Part shown: positions 1-9,354 of the stretch, one piece after another
Layout of the letters: each line of letters starts with the position of its first letter
How positions within the stretch are numbered: the stretch's first letter is position 1
Source: F1-60-MAGs163 sp046091165
Lineage (GTDB): Bacteria > Actinomycetota > Thermoleophilia > Solirubrobacterales > Solirubrobacteraceae
DNA: 13,761 nt
Direction of reading: 5' to 3'
NCBI GenBank assembly: GCA_046091165.1
Contig: JBJTBE010000014.1
Location: 1-13,761, forward strand
Notes under the pieces: model-generated
Told to the model about the DNA's origin: nothing
Database searches by the model: none
The model's input: the letters and a program-made list of their open reading frames with translations, nothing else
Program-made: the position numbers and the translations under genes

Positions 1-1628
<1,628 letters not shown>

Positions 1629-1642
1629 TCGGCCCGATTGTA
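1629..1642 (-). promoter_or_regulatory. secA: Possible -10 box for a near-leaderless secA transcript
   Basis: On the minus strand TACAAT (1642-1637) matches the -10 consensus at five of six positions and is followed by 8 nt and then the secA ATG. With normal -10 to start-site spacing, transcription would begin within a few bases of the ATG. No convincing -35 is seen 16-19 bp upstream. Leaderless mRNAs are common in Actinomycetota. secA may also be transcribed from upstream through hpf. Confidence 0.4.
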
Positions 1643-1668
1643 GCCGCGCGCCGCGGCCCGCGAGCCTC

Positions 1669-2016
1669 TCAGGCGCCCCCCGGAAGCGTCCTGATCGACT
1701 CGGCCCCGGCCCGGCGGCGGGCGATCGCCCGGTCACGCCGGCGCCGCAGCTGGCGCACGATCTCGTCGGAGACCCGCCCCAGGGCGGCGCCCATGTCACG
1801 GGCGTGGGCCTTGGCGTTGATCGTTCCGCCCTTGACCCGGAGGTTGGCTTCGGCGATCTGCCCCTCCGGGATCCGGGGGTTGTGCTCCTCGGCCAGGACG
1901 ACCTCGCAGTGAACCTCGTCGGGCACCTGCCTGGCCACCCGCGCAAAGCGCTGGCCGACCAGCCGGCGCAGCCTCCTGTCGATCTCGATGTTGGTCCCGG
2001 TCAGCTCGATCTTCAT
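1669..2016 (-). CDS. hpf: Ribosome hibernation promoting factor (short HPF/RaiA family)
   Basis: This 115-residue protein binds the small ribosomal subunit in stationary phase or stress, blocking mRNA and tRNA sites and helping ribosomes hibernate. The whole length fits the S30AE/HPF domain: MKIELTGTNIEI at the N-terminus, an acidic middle strand (VVLAEEHNPR), the conserved LRVKGGTINAKAHARDM segment at about 59-75, and a basic helix (RRRRDRAIARRR). It lacks the C-terminal dimerisation domain of long HPF, so it is the short form with a roughly 15-residue tail. The ATG at 2016 has an AAGGGA ribosome site about 6 nt upstream. The gene sits between ComF (60 bp upstream) and secA, a standard actinobacterial neighbourhood. 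Confidence 0.94.
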   Translation of the reverse strand: MKIELTGTNIEIDRRLRRLVGQRFARVARQVPDEVHCEVVLAEEHNPRIPEGQIAEANLRVKGGTINAKAHARDMGAALGRVSDEIVRQLRRRRDRAIARRRAGAESIRTLPGGA

Positions 2017-2042
2017 GGGAATCCCTTCGTCGACGACTTTTT

Positions 2043-2070
2043 CGGAGCCTAGATCGGCACACCGGCTCCG
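2043..2070. repeat. Inverted repeat in the ComF-hpf gap
   Basis: CGGAGCC (2043-2049) and GGCTCCG (2064-2070) form a perfect 7-bp inverted repeat with a 14-bp spacer, overlapping the candidate hpf -10 and -35. It is not an intrinsic terminator: in the minus-strand RNA the second arm is followed by AAAAAG, not a U tract. It could be an operator or chance in GC-rich DNA. Confidence 0.4.
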
Positions 2071-2074
2071 GCAA
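2046..2074 (-). promoter_or_regulatory. hpf: Candidate hpf promoter
   Basis: On the minus strand TTGCCG (2074-2069) and TAGGCT (2051-2046) are separated by exactly 17 bp. The first matches the -35 consensus at four of six positions and the second has the TA...T pattern of a -10. Transcription would start near 2040 and leave a leader of about two dozen bases containing the hpf ribosome site. An inverted repeat overlaps both elements. A separate stress-responsive promoter would make biological sense for hpf, but this is read from sequence only. Confidence 0.35.
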
Positions 2075-2076
2075 GG

Positions 2077-2766
2077 TCAGAGAACCCGGCAGTAGGCGAC
2101 GAAAACCACGGAGTTTGCGCCATTGGCGCGCAGGGCCCGGGCGCAGGCGCGGGCGGTGGCCCCGGTGGTCATGACGTCGTCGACCAGGACGCAGGCCGGC
2201 GGCGCCGGCCTGCGGGCGCGGACGGAGATCCCCTGCCCACGGAGGCGCTCCGGGCGCCCGAGCCCGCGCTGGCCGGCCCGCTGCGCGCGCTCCCGGGCCA
2301 GCACCCGGGCCACCGGCAGGCCGGTGAGATCCGAGAGGGCGCCGGCGAGGGCTTCGGCGTGGTCGAAGCCCCTCCGGCGGCGCCGGCCGCGGTCGGCCGG
2401 GACGGGAACGAGCCGGGCGCGGGGCGGGAAGGCCCTCGGGGGCAGCGCGTCACAGGCCTGGCGGGCCATGGCCGGCGCCACCCCCGCGGCTCCGGAGAAC
2501 TTGAGGGCGTGGACGAGGTCACGGGCGACGCCCTCGTAGGAGAGCGGGGCCCACGCCCGTTCGAGCGCCGGCAGCGCCCCGGCGGAGCCCGTCGACGCCG
2601 GGACCCGCGGGTCGAGCCAGGGGAGCAGGCCCTCGCAGGTGCGGCAGAGCGGCCCACCGCCGGCCGCCGGGCCGCGGCACGACCAGCAGAGCGCCGGCGC
2701 CAGCGCGGCGCCCAGGGCTCCGAGTATCCCGCGCACCGGAACGGCCACGGCGCGATCGTGGCGCAC
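2077..2766 (-). CDS. ComF family phosphoribosyltransferase-like protein
   Basis: This 229-residue protein has the ComF/GntX layout. A zinc-binding segment with two CxxC pairs (C27/C30 CWSC and C41/C44 CRTC) is followed by a type I phosphoribosyltransferase fold whose PRPP-loop signature VLVDDVMTTGAT is at 193-204. A basic stretch with RGFDHA at 132-137 matches the RGFNQA region of relatives. ComF aids DNA uptake in naturally competent bacteria, but the family is widespread and its biochemical role in actinobacteria is unclear. The gene begins the ComF-hpf-secA run. The start is uncertain: the outermost candidate is GTG at 2766, without a clear ribosome site and 12 bp from the divergent ctaG-like start. 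GTG codons at residues 7 and 11 are alternatives that would leave more room for a promoter. Confidence 0.88.
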   Translation of the reverse strand: MRHDRAVAVPVRGILGALGAALAPALCWSCRGPAAGGGPLCRTCEGLLPWLDPRVPASTGSAGALPALERAWAPLSYEGVARDLVHALKFSGAAGVAPAMARQACDALPPRAFPPRARLVPVPADRGRRRRRGFDHAEALAGALSDLTGLPVARVLARERAQRAGQRGLGRPERLRGQGISVRARRPAPPACVLVDDVMTTGATARACARALRANGANSVVFVAYCRVL

Positions 2767-2781
2767 AAGGAGCGGCGCGTG
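2767..2781 (+). promoter_or_regulatory. Ribosome binding site fixing the ctaG-like GTG start
   Basis: AAGGAG at 2767-2772 is followed by 6 nt and GTG at 2779-2781. This is the only strong Shine-Dalgarno in the area. It shows that the gene starts here and not at in-frame codons further upstream, which lie antisense inside ComF. Confidence 0.75.
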
Positions 2782-3669
2782 AGCACCGTTTTGCGACGAT
2801 TGGCAGGCGTGCCCCCGACGAGCCTGCCGGCCACCCTCGCCTCAGCCTCCCCCGACCTCGGCTGGACCCTGGACCCCGGGCCGATCCTGATGGTCCTGGT
2901 CCTCTGCGGGCTCTACCTGCCCCGCTGGTGGAAGGTCCGGCGCGAGATCGGGCCGGCCAAGGCGCCGATCCTGCGGCTGGTCTCCTTCCTGCTGGGCATC
3001 GCCTTCCTGGTGCTCGCCCTCCTCTCCCCGATCGACAGCCTCGCGGCGCAGTCGTTCACCTTCCACATGTCCCAGCACATCCTGCTGCTCGACCTCGCCC
3101 CGATCTGCCTGATCGCCTCCCTGAACAAGGTGATCCTCCGCCCGGCCACGCGGCGGCTCCAGGCCCTGGAGCGCGCACTGGGGCCGCTGATGCACCCCGC
3201 GGTGGCCGTGGTCCTCTACATCGTCCTCATGTGGGCGTGGCACGTCCCCACCCTCTACGACTCCGCGCTCGAGTCGGACGTCGTCCACATCCTCGAGCAC
3301 CTCTGCTTCCTGGGCGTCGGGCTCCTCTACTGGTGGCAGCTGCTCTCACCGATCCGCCCGCGGCTCGGCGACGGCGTGATGGCGCCCCTGATCTACATGG
3401 CCTCGACCAAGCTCGGGGTCGGGATCCTCGGCATCGCGCTCACCTTCGCTCCCGACCCCCTCTACCGCCCCTACGAGGTCCGCGAGCAGATCTTCGGCTT
3501 CACCGCAGCGAGCGACCAGCAGCTGGGCGGCGAGCTGATGGCCCTGGAGCAGACGATCGTGATGGGGGTGGCCCTCGCCTTCCTGATCTTCCGGGCCCTG
3601 GAGCGCAGCGAGCGCGAGCAGCGCCGCCGCGAGGCGCTCGAGGACAGGGCCGCCGCCGGCGAGGGCTAG
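2779..3669 (+). CDS. ctaG: Cytochrome c oxidase assembly factor, CtaG (caa3-type) family membrane protein
   Basis: This 296-residue integral membrane protein has about seven hydrophobic segments (near residues 35-49, 66-84, 99-118, 140-158, 170-189, 203-223 and 257-273) and a basic/acidic cytoplasmic tail. It carries the histidines typical of the caa3_CtaG family: HMSQH at 96-100, WAWH ending at 155, and HILEH at 170-174, likely metal ligands. In Bacillus this family is needed for active caa3 oxidase, probably for copper delivery. It is unrelated to the proteobacterial CtaG/Cox11. Actinobacterial relatives are often fused to CopD; this one stands alone. The GTG start is set by AAGGAG 6 nt upstream. 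Its TAG overlaps the stop of the convergent uridylyltransferase in one CTAG. No other oxidase gene is in the window, so the role rests on family membership. Confidence 0.87.
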   Translation: MSTVLRRLAGVPPTSLPATLASASPDLGWTLDPGPILMVLVLCGLYLPRWWKVRREIGPAKAPILRLVSFLLGIAFLVLALLSPIDSLAAQSFTFHMSQHILLLDLAPICLIASLNKVILRPATRRLQALERALGPLMHPAVAVVLYIVLMWAWHVPTLYDSALESDVVHILEHLCFLGVGLLYWWQLLSPIRPRLGDGVMAPLIYMASTKLGVGILGIALTFAPDPLYRPYEVREQIFGFTAASDQQLGGELMALEQTIVMGVALAFLIFRALERSEREQRRREALEDRAAAGEG

Positions 3670-5057
3670 CCGGCGAGGCGGGTTCCGGCGCCCACGACCA
3701 GGCGCTCGCCGGCCGGAGCGTCCAGCGATACCTCGCCCACGACCTCGACGTCCTGCTCGAAGAGGACATCACCGGTGACCTCGAGCCGGCGGCACTCCCT
3801 CAGCGACGGGGCGCCGGCCGGGAAGCGCGCCTCGAACTCCCCGATCAGCCGGTAGAAGCGCGGGTCGAGCGCGACCACCGGGGGCCCGAGCGCCCGGTCG
3901 CCGGTGAAGGCCAGGCGCCCGTCCGGCTCGAGCCGGTAGGCGTCGGAGCGCAGGACGAGCAGGTCGTCGGTCGTCTTGACCGGCATGAACCGGCTCCGGG
4001 GCACGAGCAGGGCGCGGGCCCCGCGGATCGCCGACAGCGCCGCGCCGACCGCCGTCTCGAGCTGGAGTACCGCGGGCGACTGCGCATCGGAAGGGTCGAC
4101 CGTCTTGCGGTTGACGATCAGCGGCAGGTCGATGACACCGTCGTCGCCGAGCGCCGCGGCGAGGGCCTCGAGGTCGAACCAGATGCTGTTGGTGTTGAAG
4201 AAGCGGTGGCGCCCGATGTCGGCGAAGGCCTCGAGGTCTTCCTCGGGCGTCTGCGCTATCTCCCTGAGCAGGAGGCTGCCGTCGGCGCGCCGGGCGATGT
4301 GCCCGCCCTTGCGGTCGGCCTCGGTGCGCCGCGCGACCTCCATGGCGAACGGCACCTCCTCGCGGGCCATCCAGGCGAGGATCGCCGGGTCGACGACCGC
4401 CCCCAGGTTGTCGGCGTTGGAGACGAAGGCGTAGCGGAACCCGTCCTCGCGCAGGCGGGAGAGCAGGCCCGACCCCACCAGCGCCGGGTAGATATCGCCG
4501 TGGCCGGGAGGCGACCACTCGAGGTCGGAATCGGCCGGCCAGGAGACCGGCATCAGGCTCCCGTCGTCCAGGAGCTTGGGTACCCGTCCCTGCAGGAAGT
4601 CGGGAGGCAGGCCGGCCGACAGGCCGCCCAGGCCCTCCAGCAGCTCGAGCGAGGGACCGGAGGTGCGGAAGCTGTCCAGCAGGACCAGCGGCAGGCGCGG
4701 GTCTGCGGTGCGTTCGCGCAAGCTCTGCACCTGGCGGGCCGTGATCTCGAGGAAGCTGAGGCCGTCCTTGACCTCCAGCAGCGACTTGGGCCCGCTCATT
4801 CCCATGCTCGTGCCCAGGCCGCCGTTCAGCTTGATGACGACGGTGGCGTCGAGAAGGTCCCTCTCCCCCGGGCCGGCGGGCTCGAGGGCGGCGTACTCCT
4901 CTACCGAGTCGACGGGCTCGATCACCCCTTCGGCAATCAGGCCGCTGTCCCCCGAAGCGACCAGCCCGATCGCCCTCTCGAAGCTGGCGACGGTCGCCGG
5001 GGCGGCGCCGTCCTCGCGCAGGCGGGCAAGGGCCGCCTCTGTCGCTTCCGCGCTCAC
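3666..5057 (-). CDS. UTP-glucose-1-phosphate uridylyltransferase, eukaryotic-type (UDPGP family)
   Basis: It makes UDP-glucose from UTP and glucose 1-phosphate. The 463 residues match the eukaryotic-like UDPGP family, not the common bacterial GalU. The nucleotide-binding loop LNGGLGTSMGMSGPKS is at 77-92, PPGHGDIY at 183-190, VSNADNLGA at 212-220, KGGH at 250-253, FNTNSIWF at 287-294 and RSRFMPVKTTDDL at 354-366. The C-terminus has the short beta-helix-like repeats of the family (VTGDVLFEQDVEVVGEVSL). The start is GTG at 5057 with no clear ribosome site, 30 bp after the short hydrolase paralog on the same strand, so it is probably the last gene of that operon. Its UDP-glucose would feed the UDP-glucose dehydrogenase at 10475-11782. 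A UDP-sugar pyrophosphorylase with another sugar preference is possible. Confidence 0.9.
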   Translation of the reverse strand: MSAEATEAALARLREDGAAPATVASFERAIGLVASGDSGLIAEGVIEPVDSVEEYAALEPAGPGERDLLDATVVIKLNGGLGTSMGMSGPKSLLEVKDGLSFLEITARQVQSLRERTADPRLPLVLLDSFRTSGPSLELLEGLGGLSAGLPPDFLQGRVPKLLDDGSLMPVSWPADSDLEWSPPGHGDIYPALVGSGLLSRLREDGFRYAFVSNADNLGAVVDPAILAWMAREEVPFAMEVARRTEADRKGGHIARRADGSLLLREIAQTPEEDLEAFADIGRHRFFNTNSIWFDLEALAAALGDDGVIDLPLIVNRKTVDPSDAQSPAVLQLETAVGAALSAIRGARALLVPRSRFMPVKTTDDLLVLRSDAYRLEPDGRLAFTGDRALGPPVVALDPRFYRLIGEFEARFPAGAPSLRECRRLEVTGDVLFEQDVEVVGEVSLDAPAGERLVVGAGTRLAG

Positions 5058-5087
5058 GGGCGCAATCGTCGCACAGCGCGGCCGGGG

Positions 5088-6347
5088 TCAGCCGTCGTGG
5101 GGCGCGGGCAGCCAGGAGCGCAGGTACTCGGCCTGCTCGGCGGTGAGGGTGTCGATTCCGACGCCGAGCGAGTCGAGCTTGAGGCGGGCCACCTCACGGT
5201 CGAGCTCCTCGGGAACCGGGTGGACACCGGGCTCGAGCCGCTCGCCGTCGGCCAGCCGCTCCAGGGCGAGGGCCTGGAGGGCGAAGGAGAGGTCCATGAC
5301 CGCCGCCGGATGGCCGTCGGCGGCGGCGAGGTTTACCACGCGCCCGTGGGCCAGCAGGTTGAGCCGCCGACCGTCGACCAGGTACTCCTCGACCAGCGGG
5401 CGCACCTCGCGCCGGGAGGCGGAGGCCCCGTCGAGCGCGGCCAGGTCGACCTCGACGTCGAAGTGGCCGGCGTTGGCGATGATCGCGCCGTCCTTCATCG
5501 CCTCGAAGTGGGCCGCCCCGAGCACGTCCCGGCCGCCGGTGACGGTGATGAAGATGTCTCCGCGCGGAGCCGCCTCAAGGGCGGGCATCACCTCGAAGCC
5601 CTCCATTCGTGCCTCCAGCGCCCGCATCGGGTCGACCTCGCAGACGATGACGTTGGCGCCCTGGCCCTTGGCCCTCAGCGCGATCCCCTTTCCGGTCCAC
5701 CCGTAGCCCAGGACGACGACGACCGCCCCGGAGAGCAGGGCGTTGGTGGCCCGGACGATCCCGTCGAGGGCCGACTGGCCGGTTCCGTAGCGGTCGTTGA
5801 AGGCCCGCTCGGTGCGCGACTCGTTGGCGGCGATCACCGGCACCCTCAGCTCTCCCTCGGCCTCCAGGCGCCTGAGGCGCACCAGCCCGGTGGTGGTCTC
5901 CTCGGTGGCCCCGAGGAGCTCCCCGGCCGCACCCTCGGCCTCGTTGAGGGCGCCCACCAGGTCTCCCCCGTCGTCGACCGCGAGCTGGGGAGCGAACGCG
6001 ACCAGGGCGGCCACGTGTTCGGCGTACCGGTCGAGGGTCTCGCCGTGGACGGCGTGCACCTCCACCCCGTCCTGCTCCACCAGTGCCGCGGCGACGTCGT
6101 CCTGGGTGGAGAGCGGGTTGGCCGCGGCCAGCGCCACCTCGGCACCGCCGGCCACCAGGGTCCGCACCAGGTTTGCCGTCTCGGCGGTCACGTGCAGGCA
6201 GACCGAAACCCGCCTGCCCTCGAGCGGGCGCTCCTTCTCGAAGCGCCCGGTCAGCCGGGCCAGCACCGGCATCTGCCCGGCCGCCCACTCGATCCTCGCG
6301 ACCCCGGAGGGCGCGAGGGTCAGGTCGGCGACGTCGTGGCCGGGCAG
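5088..6347 (-). CDS. Short-form S-adenosylhomocysteine hydrolase paralog with altered active site; probable CTG start
   Basis: This is an AdoHcyase homolog of the short archaeal/Thermotoga type (NPLSTQDDVAAAL, GYGWTGKG, NLAAADGHP, C-terminal YLRSW), without the long insertion and PDTYRY tail of the upstream ahcY. The first standard start is ATG at 6272 (394 aa), but the open frame before it is clearly homologous: VADLTLAPSG aligns with VADLGLAEFG of ahcY, then RIEWAAGQMPVL. The only plausible start is CTG at 6347 (419 aa), 8 nt after an AGGAGG that overlaps the ahcY TAG. In 419-aa numbering, His52, the DDGGD from 125, EETTTG at 149-154, the NAD loop at 214-221 and the later GHFD and GHP histidines are kept. 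The catalytic Lys, Asp and Asn (human K186, D190, N191) are E180, N184 and D185. It may act on another substrate, bind without turnover or modulate ahcY. Confidence 0.85.
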   Translation of the reverse strand: MPGHDVADLTLAPSGVARIEWAAGQMPVLARLTGRFEKERPLEGRRVSVCLHVTAETANLVRTLVAGGAEVALAAANPLSTQDDVAAALVEQDGVEVHAVHGETLDRYAEHVAALVAFAPQLAVDDGGDLVGALNEAEGAAGELLGATEETTTGLVRLRRLEAEGELRVPVIAANESRTERAFNDRYGTGQSALDGIVRATNALLSGAVVVVLGYGWTGKGIALRAKGQGANVIVCEVDPMRALEARMEGFEVMPALEAAPRGDIFITVTGGRDVLGAAHFEAMKDGAIIANAGHFDVEVDLAALDGASASRREVRPLVEEYLVDGRRLNLLAHGRVVNLAAADGHPAAVMDLSFALQALALERLADGERLEPGVHPVPEELDREVARLKLDSLGVGIDTLTAEQAEYLRSWLPAPHDG

Positions 6348-6359
6348 GAGCCCGCCCTC

Positions 6360-6362
<3 letters not shown>
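6345..6362 (-). promoter_or_regulatory. Ribosome site overlapping the ahcY stop, followed by CTG start
   Basis: On the minus strand the ahcY stop TAG (6362-6360) is followed by GAGGG, giving a perfect AGGAGG at 6361-6356. Eight nucleotides later comes CTG (6347-6345), in the frame of the short paralog. No ATG, GTG or TTG occurs in this frame between the stop and the ATG at 6272, which is too far away for this ribosome site. This decides the start and supports translational coupling. Confidence 0.6.
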
Positions 6363-7813
<1,451 letters not shown>

Positions 7814-7814
<1 letters not shown>

Positions 7815-8194
7815 CAGGCAGTGGTCTCCATCTTGGGGTTTGTATTTACGGCCTCGAGGATCCGGGCGTGCTTCTCCTGCTCCCAGCGCAGCCAGTCCTC
7901 GGCGGTGACGGTCTCCGGGCGCCTCGGCTCGGCTTCGAGCCAGGCCTCGACGTCCTCCCGCATTGCGCCATCCCGGCGCAGGCGCAGGGCGAACGCGACG
8001 TCACCGAGGCCGAGGTCGTGCTCGGCCAGCAGCTCGCGAAGGGTCCGCAGGCGCTGAAGCTCCCCCGGCCCGTACATGCGGTAGCCGGAGCCCGAACGGG
8101 CGGGCTCGATCAGCCCGATCCGCTCGATATAGCGGAGCATCCGCGGCGTCCAGCCGGTCGTCTCCGCGGCCTCATGGATGGTGAGGGCGTCCAT
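7814..8194 (-). CDS. MerR family transcriptional regulator, first gene of the ahcY cassette
   Basis: This 126-residue protein has an N-terminal MerR winged helix-turn-helix: LTIHEAAETTGWTPRMLRYIE at about 4-24 and the wing RSGSGYRMYGPGEL at 33-46. A helical dimerisation segment (about 60-90) and a short, charged, Trp-containing tail follow. There is no recognisable drug-, metal- or B12-binding domain and no conserved cysteines, so it is not a metal sensor of the CueR/MerR kind. It overlaps ahcY by one base (TGATG), and a 12-bp inverted repeat with a TTGACA lies a few bases before its ATG. This suggests it regulates itself and the hydrolase genes, perhaps in response to a methyl-cycle metabolite; that ligand is inferred from position only. 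No Shine-Dalgarno precedes the ATG at 8194, so translation may be leaderless or start after a very short leader. Confidence 0.9.
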
Positions 8195-8197
8195 TAC

Positions 8198-8235
8198 GGC
8201 CCAAACCTTACCAAAGGTGTGTCAAGGTTCGGGCC
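8198..8235 (-). promoter_or_regulatory. Palindromic operator/promoter (or 5' hairpin) upstream of merR-ahcY
   Basis: GGCCCAAACCTT (8198-8209) and AAGGTTCGGGCC (8224-8235) form a 12-bp inverted repeat with one mismatch and a 14-bp spacer, 3 bp from the merR ATG. Minus-strand TTGACA (8225-8220), a perfect -35, begins in one arm. The motif ACCTT/AAGGT occurs three times (8205-8209, 8214-8218, 8224-8228), the last two as direct repeats 10 bp apart, one helical turn. MerR-family operators are often such dyads between -35 and -10. No good -10 is seen at 17-20 bp. As RNA the arms would pair fully with one G-U and could hide the start codon. It also lies just after the isomerase gene, but no U tract follows, so a terminator is unlikely. 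Confidence 0.55.
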
Positions 8236-8253
8236 GCAAACCGGCCATCCGCC

Positions 8254-9324
8254 CTATTCCGGGGCGCTGAGCCTCTCCTTGAGCTCTGAGATGGCGGCGA
8301 TATCGAGCGGGTCGACCTCGTTGAGCACGGCCAGGTAGACCGACACGAGATCCCCGAGCAGCACGAGCGAGAAGAGGCGCTCGACCGCATTGGCGCCCTG
8401 GGTGGGGATCAGGTGCGTGCCGCGCGCGCCGCCGACGATCAGCTCGCGGGTGAACTCGATCCGCTTCGAGATCCTGGGGGTGTCGTCGCTGTCGTAGAGA
8501 AAGATCGCGCTGAACGAGCCGTACTCCGGTGAGCGGGCCCAGGCCAGGATCTCGTTGTGGTCGAGCTCCGGGAGGGCCGAGGCAAAGGCCGGCTGCTTGG
8601 AGTTCTCGTTGACCTGGGTCTTCCAGCGGCCGGCGATCGGGGCGGTCAGGCCGGAGCCGGCGATCACCGGAACCGTCCCGGCCAGGGCGCGGGCCAGGCT
8701 CTTGGCCTCGGAATCCTCCGGCGACTCGGGCCCCCAGGCGCCGGCCAGCCGCTCCAGCCCCTCGGCGGCGACGTCGATCTCCGCCGTCATCCGGGGCCCG
8801 GCCCCGCAGGCGGCGGCGGTCTCGAGGGCGGCGACGGTCATGTAGGCGACCGCGGCGCGGGGCTGGAGCCCCCCGGCGACCGGGATGACCGGCACGCCGT
8901 CGGCGCGGGCCGCCTGGGCGAGGGTCCCGCCCGAGGTGACCACGACCCTCGGGGCACCGATGATTCCCGCGGCCTCGTAGCAGGCCAGGGTCTCCTCGGT
9001 CTCGCCCGAGTAGCTGGCCAGCAGCACGGTGGTGTCGGAGGTGGTCCAGGGGGGCAGCATGTACTCCGAGGAGCTGAGGACCGGGCGCGAGGCCTCGTCG
9101 CCGAGGATCGCGCGGGCCAGGCGCCCCCCGACCCCCGAGCCGCCCATTCCGGCGACGACCAGCCCGCCGGGGCTGTCGGTCTCGGGCAGCTCCGCCGACT
9201 CGGCCTTGAAAAGGGCGTCGCGCAGCTGCTCGGGCAGCGCGAGCACGTCGAAGACCTGGCCGCTCGGGTCGGCCGCGGCCACCGCTTCGGCGTCGAGGCT
9301 TGCTGTTGGCTCGCTGTCGGGCAT
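8254..9324 (-). CDS. Bifunctional phosphoglucose/phosphomannose isomerase (SIS domain)
   Basis: It interconverts glucose 6-phosphate, fructose 6-phosphate and mannose 6-phosphate in the cytoplasm. The 356 residues fit the PGI/PMI family known from archaea and actinobacteria: a first SIS domain with AGMGGSGVGG (58-67) and the phosphosugar loop SYSGETEETL (104-113), then a second half with WKTQVNENSK (234-243) and ELDHNEI (253-259), which carry the presumed catalytic Glu and His. The length is normal. The ATG at 9324 has AGGAG very close upstream. It follows the GDP-mannose pyrophosphorylase-like gene by 30 bp, and the pairing suggests a GDP-mannose supply route. The step between, phosphomannomutase, is absent from the window. 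Intergenic DNA of 59 bp separates it from merR. Confidence 0.9.
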   Translation of the reverse strand: MPDSEPTASLDAEAVAAADPSGQVFDVLALPEQLRDALFKAESAELPETDSPGGLVVAGMGGSGVGGRLARAILGDEASRPVLSSSEYMLPPWTTSDTTVLLASYSGETEETLACYEAAGIIGAPRVVVTSGGTLAQAARADGVPVIPVAGGLQPRAAVAYMTVAALETAAACGAGPRMTAEIDVAAEGLERLAGAWGPESPEDSEAKSLARALAGTVPVIAGSGLTAPIAGRWKTQVNENSKQPAFASALPELDHNEILAWARSPEYGSFSAIFLYDSDDTPRISKRIEFTRELIVGGARGTHLIPTQGANAVERLFSLVLLGDLVSVYLAVLNEVDPLDIAAISELKERLSAPE

Positions 9325-9354
9325 CTCTCCTGCCCGGGAGTCTGACGGACCGGC

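Noticed and set aside
2043..2070. Inverted repeat before hpf as an intrinsic terminator of ComF
   Set aside because: In the minus-strand RNA the stem is followed by A residues, not U, and the downstream gene is close and co-directional.
2359..2778. N-terminal extension of the ctaG-like gene to an ATG at 2359
   Set aside because: The extra 140 residues are antisense to ComF, Arg/Gly/Pro-rich and unlike the family. A strong AAGGAG marks the GTG at 2779.
7841..7850. AT-rich TAAATA on the minus strand near the end of merR as an internal ahcY promoter
   Set aside because: No -35 at a suitable distance. It is explained by a few AT-rich codons, and TGATG coupling already accounts for ahcY expression.
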